The notes below the pieces were generated by a model, which had not been told where the DNA came from, ran no database searches, and was given only the letters and a program-made list of their open reading frames with translations. Below, piece by piece: positions 7,178-14,334 of a DNA stretch of 24,327 nt; positions within the stretch are counted from its first letter, which is position 1; each line of letters begins with the position of its first letter. Position numbers and translations under genes: made by a program. Origin of the DNA: PZPK01 sp041590075 (GTDB lineage: Bacteria > Pseudomonadota > Gammaproteobacteria > Pseudomonadales > Oleiphilaceae); NCBI GenBank assembly GCA_041590075.1, contig JBFHUL010000053.1:1-24327 (forward strand). The letters are read 5' to 3'.

Positions 7178-9655
7178 CTAACCGTCCTCAAAGTCGAAGG
7201 CGCGATGCATAGCGTCGCCGGGAATCTGTATCGCATAACCTTGAAAGTACTTGATACCCCATGTGTAACAATGCTGCATGACGGAGACTTCCTCAACTGT
7301 CGCCGCAATAATTGTGACACCTTTGCTGCCCTGCTTGGCAACGAAATCGCCCATTGCCTTTTTGAGTTCGGAGTTTTTGGCGGCACGCTTAATCAATTCA
7401 GCATCAATCTTGATAAATTCGGGGGCAAGCTTATCGATGTAACGTTCTGCGCCATCGAGAGAAAAATGTTCGACGGCAACGCGACAATCGATAGCACGCA
7501 ATTGGCGTGCAAACAAGAGATGCCCCTCCAAGTCCTCCAGAATTTGCTGATGATTGAAGAGGAAGACAAGGCGCCCGCCCCCCTTTATACGACTTTCGCG
7601 TAAGAGATTACTGACGACAGGCACGGTAACTTTGTACTTGAGAGACTCCGCACTCACCTTTAAAAACAGAATTGAATTCAAGTAGGCTTGCTGGTCTTGT
7701 TGCATTGCTTTGATTGCATGAGTGAAGACCCAGCGATCCAGCTCCTTCAGTGCGTTGTTCTTTTCCAGCAAGGGTAAAAATTGATCAGGAGCGTAGTCCT
7801 GATTGCTGAATCCTCTCAGTCGCACCAATACTTCATAGGCATCAAAAGAAGGATCACCAACGTTGACGATGGGCTGAAATTGAAGGAAGTATTTCTTTTC
7901 TTCCAGCGCTTTGTAGAGATCGTCTTCGCGAGGCGCGGCATCTTTGCTTGCCGGGCCAGAAGCAGGCGCGCCCTGATCTATCGTGCCGCTAGGCTCAACG
8001 GACTGATTTGGCAGATTCACGATATGCCACGGATCATCGCTCTCTTGAGCACAAAGCGCAGCGGCTTTTTCAATCTGTTCCATCAACTGCGCAACGCGGC
8101 CACGAATGCCCTTCAGTAACAACACTCCGGCACAGAAAGTTAGTGGAGCGCTGATACTACTAATAGTCAGCTTTAAACTATTGAGTTTGGCTATCGTTTG
8201 CTTTACGAAATGCACGGGCGCCTGTTTGCCAAAATCTTTGAGCACGACAAACACGCCTTCAGACAGACTGGCGATCAGATCATCCTGCGACAAGGTGGCA
8301 CTCAGGGTACGTTGCAACGCCTGATGTTGGCGGGTGCCAATGTGCAATAGATCCGAAGAGTTATCACTCACCAGCTGTTCCGGCGCAAAATACAATAAAG
8401 CGTGATTTTCCCGCTCCTGTTCGGGTAGACCGATCAGCTCATCTAGCCGGCCATAGAACTCGTAACGCGACACTAAAGAAGGCGTGGCGCTCGCACTTTC
8501 CAATTCGGCCAACTTGTTCTTGAAGAACTGGTACTCTCTAGCCGCCTCCAATGCGGCTTGCGTCAGCGTTTCGGGTTCAACCGGTTTGGCAAGATAAGAG
8601 CTATGACTGATCGCTTCAATCTTTTTAATATCGTTCGGGTCGTCTGAGGACGTAAGAAAAATGATCGGGAGAAAATGGGTGGATTGTTCCTGACGTAAAA
8701 TCTGCGCGATCTCAATACCGTTACAGTTAGGCATCATCAAATCAAGCAAGACCACGTCGGGATGAAATTGTTTTATCTGCTTAAGCACCTCAAGCGGATT
8801 GGATACTGATTTGACCTGACAGTTCGCCCGCATCAGGTAGTTTTCGTGCGTTAACGAACACACAGGATCGTCATCTACCACAAGAGCCCGATAGCGCTGA
8901 TCACTCGCAATAAGGTCGCGGGCTGTTTTCGTCAACTCTTTAATGCCTACCGGTTTAGCGATAAATGCACTGCCCCCTGCACGCAGGGCTTTGAGCCGCG
9001 CAACAATGTCGCCCCGGGCAGAAATAAAGATGACCGGCACCTGAAAACCGGCCTTGATGCGCAATGACTGCAAAGCATCAACACCGGCCAGAGCACCCTG
9101 AGGAAAAACAATATCCAATACGATCAACGAGGGGGTCTGCTCTTTGAGCGCTTTGTACAGCTTGGCCAAGGAGTCAAAGACCCGAACCTTGAAGCCTGCT
9201 CCCTGCAATTGTGCGCCAAGCACATCCAGAACTACGTGGTCATCATCCACTAGAAACACCAAGGCATCACCCGAATCAGGTTCTTCTCCCGATTCAATCG
9301 CAATGGCTGCTTGAGGGCTTTCGGTAAACTGCTTGGCCTGCTTGTAAACCGCTTCCAAAGCATTATCTATTTGTTTCATTACCGAGGCTTCGGGTGCACC
9401 TTGCTCATCAATCAGAGGACGTACAGCTTCATCGAGCTTTTTGAGCTTCTCATACAACTCTAGATACCCGAGAGTACCGGCCCCCCCCACCAATATATGG
9501 GCAAGCCGATAAAACTTATCCAAGTGTTTTTGTGACCATTGCACGTAACGCAAGTGATCCCACAGCGAGGCAACTTCATCGAGCTTAGCGAGCAGCTTTG
9601 CTCGATATTGCTCGTCAGCTTTCTTTATTCTGTTCGCCAGATCTGCTTTCGACAT
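7178..9655 (-). CDS. Hpt-REC-REC-GGDEF*-EAL* FimX-like c-di-GMP effector
   Basis: This is an 825-residue cytoplasmic protein. An Hpt-like helical domain has His53 in HILVGGAGTLG. REC1 (about 132-250) has DDD at 137-139, phospho-acceptor Asp181 and Lys234. REC2 (about 256-370) has Asp305 in LLDLMMP and Lys357. A GGDEF-like domain (about 395-535) has SEGVF (465-469) where GGDEF belongs, so no cyclase activity is expected. The EAL domain (about 580-820) keeps EVL (608-610) and Lys749 of KID. Its metal ligands are lost: Lys666 for Asn, Glu-His (729-730) for Asp-Asp, and AATVE for AEGVE. FimX, a type IV pilus regulator, also has an EVL, hydrolysis-dead EAL that binds c-di-GMP; the C-terminal FQGYAIQ to DFED end is similar. 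I infer a phosphorelay-gated c-di-GMP reader. GGAA lies 8 bases before the ATG. Confidence 0.88.
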   Translation of the reverse strand: MSKADLANRIKKADEQYRAKLLAKLDEVASLWDHLRYVQWSQKHLDKFYRLAHILVGGAGTLGYLELYEKLKKLDEAVRPLIDEQGAPEASVMKQIDNALEAVYKQAKQFTESPQAAIAIESGEEPDSGDALVFLVDDDHVVLDVLGAQLQGAGFKVRVFDSLAKLYKALKEQTPSLIVLDIVFPQGALAGVDALQSLRIKAGFQVPVIFISARGDIVARLKALRAGGSAFIAKPVGIKELTKTARDLIASDQRYRALVVDDDPVCSLTHENYLMRANCQVKSVSNPLEVLKQIKQFHPDVVLLDLMMPNCNGIEIAQILRQEQSTHFLPIIFLTSSDDPNDIKKIEAISHSSYLAKPVEPETLTQAALEAAREYQFFKNKLAELESASATPSLVSRYEFYGRLDELIGLPEQERENHALLYFAPEQLVSDNSSDLLHIGTRQHQALQRTLSATLSQDDLIASLSEGVFVVLKDFGKQAPVHFVKQTIAKLNSLKLTISSISAPLTFCAGVLLLKGIRGRVAQLMEQIEKAAALCAQESDDPWHIVNLPNQSVEPSGTIDQGAPASGPASKDAAPREDDLYKALEEKKYFLQFQPIVNVGDPSFDAYEVLVRLRGFSNQDYAPDQFLPLLEKNNALKELDRWVFTHAIKAMQQDQQAYLNSILFLKVSAESLKYKVTVPVVSNLLRESRIKGGGRLVFLFNHQQILEDLEGHLLFARQLRAIDCRVAVEHFSLDGAERYIDKLAPEFIKIDAELIKRAAKNSELKKAMGDFVAKQGSKGVTIIAATVEEVSVMQHCYTWGIKYFQGYAIQIPGDAMHRAFDFEDG

Positions 9656-9742
9656 AGTTGGGGTTCCGTGCTCCGTAAAGAATGCTCAGGTTACTAGGTT
9701 TCAGATTAGCACACCCTGCCGATAAGAATGGGCACACACGGT

Positions 9743-10531
9743 TTATTCATCGAGACCATGTAGCTGCAAAATTTCTTTTACACGACCCGATTGCTGCAAT
9801 GCCCGGTATGCGCGATTGAAATCTTTGAGCTTCTGTTCAAAATCGACACTCTTACGACTGAAAATCAGATACTGGGGTTCACGCTGTAAGGGCGGTTCAT
9901 GCGCGGCAAATTCGTCAACTTGTTCAGAAAAAGACTCTGAAATGATGTAACGTGCCAGCGCTTTATCGACAATCGTCAGGTCAATATAGCCCTTTACCAG
10001 CTTTTCAATATTTTGTCGGTCGGATGTGACCCGCTGCAAGGTGAGCGCATCGGCGTTGAGGCTAGCCGGCAAGGCATACCCTCTTACAACACCCAAGGTC
10101 AAGCCCGCAAGCGAGCCTGACTCGCGATACTTGGCCAATGTCGCTTTTCGACCAAAAAACACCACTTCGTTGGCTGGCAAGGCTTCCGAATAGGCGAACC
10201 ACTGCTCTCTTTCCTGACGGTACCAGGCCGAATAGAGCGCATCGTATCGCCCCTCCTGCGTCCACTGAAAAGCACGCGCCCAGGGCAATTGTTCGCGGGT
10301 AACCTGATACCCCGCCAGCGTGAACGCTTCCCTGATAATTTGCCCCAGTGGACCACCATCGGATAAATCCGCACCGTAGTACGGCGGATAATTCACATAG
10401 GCCAAGTGGATAGACCGCACAGAAGCGTCCTTTGACCACACCGCATTTACCATGAAAAGCAGTAATATCAGGCCGGCTATGGTTCGCCTCACCCGATGAA
10501 GATGCCCCTGCCTCTGTCCACCTCGCGACAT
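9743..10531 (-). CDS. Periplasmic solute-binding protein, family 3 type
   Basis: This is a 262-residue exported protein. Residues 13-33 form a signal peptide (RVRRT, then LILLLFMV, then VWS before the likely cleavage after Ser33). The mature part begins HLAYVNYPPYYG, then GPLGQIIREAFTLAGY and WARAFQWTQEGRYDALYSAW, which is the fold signature of SBP_bac_3/amino-acid-type binding proteins. No permease or ATPase gene is nearby, so it may act as a sensor or auxiliary protein and not as part of a transporter. AAGGAT lies 8 bases before the ATG at 10531. It sits 57 bases after the small membrane protein gene and 87 bases before the FimX-like gene, all on the minus strand, so the three may be one transcript. 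The ligand is not predictable from sequence. Confidence 0.85.
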   Translation of the reverse strand: MSRGGQRQGHLHRVRRTIAGLILLLFMVNAVWSKDASVRSIHLAYVNYPPYYGADLSDGGPLGQIIREAFTLAGYQVTREQLPWARAFQWTQEGRYDALYSAWYRQEREQWFAYSEALPANEVVFFGRKATLAKYRESGSLAGLTLGVVRGYALPASLNADALTLQRVTSDRQNIEKLVKGYIDLTIVDKALARYIISESFSEQVDEFAAHEPPLQREPQYLIFSRKSVDFEQKLKDFNRAYRALQQSGRVKEILQLHGLDE

Positions 10532-10588
10532 ACCGATATCCTTTGTTTGTTATAGCGTTGCTAGCGCTTTGTTATTCTATTCACCGCC

Positions 10589-10894
10589 TCAGCGGAACAG
10601 CTCATCAATATACTGTTCGACCGGTGCGGGTACAGGCACAGACGTGTGACATGACGCAGATGTTTTGTCACCCTTGTCTGGCAAAGACGTTTCGTCGTAT
10701 ACCATCGTCGCGGACATCGCACGCTGCGGTTCCGGACAACGCGGCATACACTCCGCAAATCCCATCGAGCTGTTCATTAAGGCGTGCCCCTGGCGAATAC
10801 GCCAGGCTAACACACACACCAGCACCGCCAGCGTACTTTCAATAATATGTATCGGCATTCCGTCGAGGAGCACCACTAACCAATCTGCAATCAC
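10589..10894 (-). CDS. Possible small membrane protein, GTG start
   Basis: This would be a protein of about 101 residues. I chose the GTG at 10892-10894 because an AGG-containing ribosome site lies about 10 bases upstream and a good promoter lies at 10939-10944; an ATG further up (10997-10999) would be upstream of that promoter. The N-terminal half is hydrophobic (ADWLVVLLDGMPIHII and STLAVLVCVLAWRIR), giving two likely membrane segments. The rest is a soluble Cys-containing tail ending in VEQYIDELFR. I recognise no family. It would be the first gene of a minus-strand group with the solute-binding protein and the FimX-like gene. It may be a non-coding leader instead. Confidence 0.4.
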   Translation of the reverse strand: MIADWLVVLLDGMPIHIIESTLAVLVCVLAWRIRQGHALMNSSMGFAECMPRCPEPQRAMSATMVYDETSLPDKGDKTSASCHTSVPVPAPVEQYIDELFR

Positions 10895-10917
10895 AACGCT
10901 TAAACCTGTTCCCGGTG

Positions 10918-10956
10918 CAAGGTATTCACTAAGGTTTGAGCATAGCAAATACCTTG
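10918..10956 (-). promoter_or_regulatory. Promoter inside a perfect 9-bp inverted repeat
   Basis: CAAGGTATT (10918-10926) and AATACCTTG (10948-10956) form a perfect inverted repeat with a 21-base spacer. The spacer contains, on the minus strand, an extended -10 element TGCTATGCT (TATGCT = 10939-10944). The -35 is poor, which fits an extended -10 promoter or an activator-dependent one. The arrangement looks like an operator gating transcription of the 10894 to 7178 gene group. Confidence 0.5.
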
Positions 10957-10977
10957 TGGAAGTAGAACAAATCACCA

Positions 10978-11006
10978 TTGGCAGCGGGCGCCATGACAAC
11001 TATATT
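10978..11006 (+). promoter_or_regulatory. Strong candidate sigma70 promoter
   Basis: TTGGCA (10978-10983), a 17-base spacer and TATATT (11001-11006) match five of six consensus bases in each hexamer at optimal spacing. It points to the gene starting at 11042, with a start point expected near 11013. Confidence 0.6.
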
Positions 11007-11041
11007 AGTAAGGTCATGGTTCAGAAGCGTAAACGGGCGAG

Positions 11042-11380
11042 ATGTCGAATACTCAGGGCGTTCATACATTACAGATATTATTCAGAGTAGAGCCCGGCTG
11101 CCTCGGCCCTCAGGGTGCATCGCATATTGAAGGGTTTTGCCAATATGCTCAGCAGCACTGCGGCAATCTCGGGGCACCTTATGCCAGATGGCAGGTAGAA
11201 CCGCGTTTCGACAAAACACTGCCGGAAGCGGATTTCTTTGTTGCTGACAAAAAGCTCAAACGGGAACAGGCCGCGCGCTATGCCAGCGCTTTAGATCAAG
11301 ATCTCGACGCGCTGGAAGAAGCTTTTCACGGAGCTCTGGCAGACTGGATTGATGCCTACATGCGTGGCGGAAGTTCTTAG
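11042..11380 (+). CDS. Conserved-looking hypothetical protein
   Basis: This is a 112-residue soluble protein with no signal peptide or membrane segment. The N-terminal half (LQILFRVEPGCLGPQGASHIEGFCQYAQ) looks like a compact alpha/beta domain. The C-terminal half is helical and charged (ADKKLKREQAARYASALDQ). I recall similar uncharacterised proteins in gammaproteobacteria but cannot name the family. A strong promoter lies 35 bases upstream; the ribosome site is weak (GGGCGAG directly before the ATG). It is divergent from the signalling group and converges on the M48 gene with 29 bases between. Confidence 0.75.
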   Translation: MSNTQGVHTLQILFRVEPGCLGPQGASHIEGFCQYAQQHCGNLGAPYARWQVEPRFDKTLPEADFFVADKKLKREQAARYASALDQDLDALEEAFHGALADWIDAYMRGGSS

Positions 11381-11409
11381 ACAGCCACGAATAGACAGCC
11401 GCAAAAGCG

Positions 11410-12423
11410 TCAAGGGTCACTCAGGCCTTCTATATTGCGAATACGCGTTGCGATGCTGTCGTGACTCGCTAACCACTCAGGCAGCACCTCCCCTTCCTGT
11501 TGCAAGCGTTGAAACATGTTGAGCATATCTTCTCGCGAACCAAAATACTGCTGCATGGCTTTCGCTGCGTAGAGGTCTGCGCGAAGTTCTGCCTCTCGCG
11601 AGTGGTGCATGCTTAGTCCAAACACGGCCGAGCCCACGAGCACATCACCCAGGGTGCTCAGGTCGCCGATCACATAGGCGGAAAGCACAGCGAATATTGC
11701 CCCCTGCACCAGTTGCGCCATCACATCATTGTTCACCACATGGGCCATTTCATGTAACAGCACGCTGGCCAGCTCGGCGCGGTTTTCGGCAAGCTTCACC
11801 ATGCTATCCGTCACGATGATACTGCCATTGGCCAAGGCAAAAGCGTTCACCTGACCACCCCAGGATCTGAAATGCAAATCTAAGGATTTCTCTGCAAAGC
11901 CCTGCTCCACAGCAAGGCGATCAAAGAGTAACTGAATGTCCTGCTGTTCGGATTGAGATAGTTTAGACTCAGAAAACACCTGCTTATCCAAGAGCACGAG
12001 CGTTTTGCTGCCCACATATTCTTCAACACTTGCCGGCAATAAAGTGGCAATCACGCGGGCCGAACGTGCCACCCCATCAAATAGAAACCAGCCTCCAATC
12101 ACCACCAGCAGCACCAGAGCCATAACAACGGCAATACGACTTTTCTCCAGCCGGTGAAGCCGCGACTCCGGCGCAACCTTGGCTAGCCAGCGTTGCAAGG
12201 ACGCAGCGTTTTCCACTTCGAACACCCAGCCACCGGGTAAGGCAAGCGCCCTCGGAATCGCACCCAATGCAGGACTGGAGCGCAACTCATGGGGCTGGAG
12301 AATAAACACCTGGTCGGCAACAAAACAGCTCACCGAGTTATCGGGGTTGCACAACAGCGTGGCGTCATAGCGTTTGGACGAAGCCGGCGCATACGCCCTG
12401 CCCTTAAGCGCCTGACCACTCAT
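11410..12423 (-). CDS. M48 family membrane-anchored metalloprotease
   Basis: This is a 337-residue zinc peptidase. The zinc-binding helix HEMAH is at 224-228, and the third ligand is Glu279 in SREAELRAD (275-283), the classical M48 pattern. An N-terminal soluble region of about 95 residues is followed by one membrane segment (97-118, IAVVMALVLLVVIGGWFLF). The protease domain is then probably periplasmic, with a second hydrophobic stretch at 240-273. The family includes the BepA, LoiP and HtpX types that cut misassembled envelope proteins; the target here is unknown. The start codon overlaps the DUF898 stop as ATGA (12420-12423), so translation is probably coupled and the two products likely work together. 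Confidence 0.9.
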   Translation of the reverse strand: MSGQALKGRAYAPASSKRYDATLLCNPDNSVSCFVADQVFILQPHELRSSPALGAIPRALALPGGWVFEVENAASLQRWLAKVAPESRLHRLEKSRIAVVMALVLLVVIGGWFLFDGVARSARVIATLLPASVEEYVGSKTLVLLDKQVFSESKLSQSEQQDIQLLFDRLAVEQGFAEKSLDLHFRSWGGQVNAFALANGSIIVTDSMVKLAENRAELASVLLHEMAHVVNNDVMAQLVQGAIFAVLSAYVIGDLSTLGDVLVGSAVFGLSMHHSREAELRADLYAAKAMQQYFGSREDMLNMFQRLQQEGEVLPEWLASHDSIATRIRNIEGLSDP

Positions 12424-13604
12424 CCCAGTACGCCAATCTCAAGGTCGAAGGCCTGCGTCACTTCGTCTGCAATCGCGCTCTGGTGTTCGTCTTCGCTGTC
12501 CCGCACAAGCAGCTTCTCCAAGTCGCCTTGTACCCCGGTACAGGCACTGATAAAACGGGCACGCCTTACCTTCGCCCAGGGTTGCGCCAAGCCAACGGTG
12601 CACACGATCGCCAACAGATTGCTGAGTTCCAGCCAGGCGAACGGCAATGGACGCAGCGAGGATGCCAAGCGAGCCGCATCGCCTACGTGAACCTGCGCAA
12701 ACACATAATTGCGCACCAAGGCCGCGTAGTAAGCGTGGATCACAAAGCCCGCGGCGATGAGCAGTGCATAAAGAATAAAAATCCCCGTGGCCAAGCCAGA
12801 AGCAAGACCCGACCCGACGCTCTCTTCCTCAGTTTGAGCAAACGATTGAAGGACCGTGACGGAATCTTCGGCCAAACCCGTCATCCAGAACAAAGCGCTA
12901 ATCAATACGACGCACACCAACAGCACGAGGAGTGAAAAAAGCAGTGTTTTTACGGCAATCAACACATACGCGCTTGTACTGAGCTGTGCGGTAAAAGGCC
13001 GAGTGCCGTAACACAGGTTATTCGCCACATATTCCGCCATACCTTTGGTGACCCATGCATAGAGGTAGGGCCCACCCACACATAACGCAAAAACACCGAG
13101 CAGCCCCGCCACCAAACCACTGAACTCGGACGCCAGCATCACCACGAAAAATGCCAGCAAGGCTGCGATGTATGCCGCCACAGGTCGTAACAGATACACT
13201 ACATACGCGGCACCGTAAGCAGGATTAAAGTTGAACCGAACATTGCGGTACTGCGTCATGCGCATATCGAACCGAAGATTTCTCACCATCAGAACGGGAA
13301 ACAAAAGGAAAAACACCAGCATCACGCCTAACGCAGCGTAGGGTTCAAAACTGCTCAGCCAAAACCACACCAACATCAGTGCCACGGCAATCAACCGCCC
13401 AATCAGAATCTGTATAGGCGTCGCCAAATACGAAAAACGCGCGTCGTCCAGCTCTGTATTGCCATAAAAATACTGTTTGGTACGCACCTTGGCCCAGGCG
13501 GAATACACCCCCAAGGTAAGCACGGTAAAAAGAATGTTGATAATCCAGATGCCAAAGAACTCGGCGGCGCGCCCGTGAAAACGAACCGGATAAGAATGAC
13601 TCAT
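12420..13604 (-). CDS. DUF898 (YjgN-like) multi-pass membrane protein
   Basis: This is a 394-residue inner-membrane protein. The start FHGRAAEFFGIWIINILFT, followed by LGVYSAWAKVRTKQYFYGNTEL, is the DUF898 hallmark, and the same pattern recurs near 335-350 (IVCTVGLAQPWAKVRRARF), indicating an internal duplication. About eight hydrophobic helices are visible. The family has no established biochemical role. AGGGAAG lies about 6 bases before the ATG. It is the first gene of a two-gene unit with the M48 protease. The acidic C-terminal tail (RDSEDEHQSAIADE) is the part nearest the coupled protease start. DUF898 beside an M48 protease recurs in proteobacteria as far as I remember. Confidence 0.9.
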   Translation of the reverse strand: MSHSYPVRFHGRAAEFFGIWIINILFTVLTLGVYSAWAKVRTKQYFYGNTELDDARFSYLATPIQILIGRLIAVALMLVWFWLSSFEPYAALGVMLVFFLLFPVLMVRNLRFDMRMTQYRNVRFNFNPAYGAAYVVYLLRPVAAYIAALLAFFVVMLASEFSGLVAGLLGVFALCVGGPYLYAWVTKGMAEYVANNLCYGTRPFTAQLSTSAYVLIAVKTLLFSLLVLLVCVVLISALFWMTGLAEDSVTVLQSFAQTEEESVGSGLASGLATGIFILYALLIAAGFVIHAYYAALVRNYVFAQVHVGDAARLASSLRPLPFAWLELSNLLAIVCTVGLAQPWAKVRRARFISACTGVQGDLEKLLVRDSEDEHQSAIADEVTQAFDLEIGVLG

Positions 13605-13959
13605 TGCGGCTTCCCTACTGTTGATTCCCTATTGAAGTCAGGCAGTTTACCGCGGCCTAATTTTAGCTGCAAATACACCGTCAAGGCGCTCTGAGGCAGG
13701 CATCCGAAGTAACGATTGCAGTTGTACCAGCCCCCTGCGAACTCGACATTCCCAAGAAAAAACCGGTAAGTGTGTAAGGTTTAGTCGGGCGGTCATTGCA
13801 GGCATACACCACACCACCCTCCTCCAGCCTAGCGTGCATTTACACATTCTTTTATCAGGAGAATGGTGTGTTCCGATTTAGCCTATCTGCCTTTTTATGC
13901 TATGAAATTCATGATCAGGGTTTACTATAAACATGTTCCACCAACCAGGGAGCATCACC
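13605..13959. other. Divergent intergenic region with hairpin
   Basis: No gene is supported between the divergent DUF898 and Mpo1-like genes. A hairpin with a 9-bp stem and one bulged G is present: ACACATTCT (13842-13850), loop of 9, AGAATGGTGT (13860-13869). A TATAAA box at 13926-13931 with a poor -35 could serve the Mpo1-like gene; a promoter for DUF898 is listed separately. Confidence 0.45.
13644..13672 (-). promoter_or_regulatory. Candidate promoter for DUF898-M48
   Basis: On the minus strand TTGCAG (13667-13672), a 17-base spacer and TAAACT (13644-13649) each match four of six consensus bases. The position, about 40 bases before the start codon, is suitable. Confidence 0.3.
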
Positions 13960-14277
13960 ATGAACAACGACCATCACCAGTACCAAAGCTTTCACGAGTT
14001 TTACCCTTTTTACCTGTCTGAGCACAGCGATCCCATCTGCCGACGCCTGCACTTTGTGGGCAGCTCACTTGTGATCACCGCCCTACTGCTGATCATTAGC
14101 TTTCAGGCTTGGATTTATCTTTGGTGCCTGCCACTGATCGGCTATGGTTTTGCCTGGGTGGGCCACTTCTTTTTTGAGAAAAATCGCCCGGCTACTTTTA
14201 CCTACCCTTGGTACAGTTTTCTAGGCGATTGGGTAATGTTCAAAGATATGCTGACAGGCAAAGTGGATTGGAAATAG
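13960..14277 (+). CDS. Mpo1-like (DUF962) membrane protein
   Basis: This is a 105-residue protein. The opening FHEFYPFYLSEHS (11-23), then RRLHFVGS, then WVGHFFFEKNRPATF and GDWVMF, is the DUF962/Mpo1 signature. Candidate iron-binding histidines are His22, His31 and His69. Two hydrophobic segments (about 32-50 and 52-72) anchor it in the membrane. Yeast Mpo1 is an Fe(II) dioxygenase that shortens 2-hydroxy fatty acids by alpha-oxidation; bacterial members are largely unassigned. I chose the ATG at 13960 because AGGGAG (13947-13952) precedes it by 7 bases; an in-frame ATG at 13933 lies next to a -10-like TATAAA and has no ribosome site. The amidase gene follows after 57 bases. Confidence 0.85.
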   Translation: MNNDHHQYQSFHEFYPFYLSEHSDPICRRLHFVGSSLVITALLLIISFQAWIYLWCLPLIGYGFAWVGHFFFEKNRPATFTYPWYSFLGDWVMFKDMLTGKVDWK

Positions 14278-14334
14278 CCTGTCACCACGCCTGATGACTT
14301 CACATGTGCCCACAACAATAACAAGGAACTTACC

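Noticed and set aside
10665..11090. Plus-strand frame of 141 codons
   Set aside because: It runs through the divergent promoter region and overlaps the start of the supported gene at 11042 in another frame; no ribosome site.
13647..13847. Minus-strand frame of 66 codons upstream of DUF898
   Set aside because: It overlaps the candidate DUF898 promoter and has no ribosome site or family likeness.
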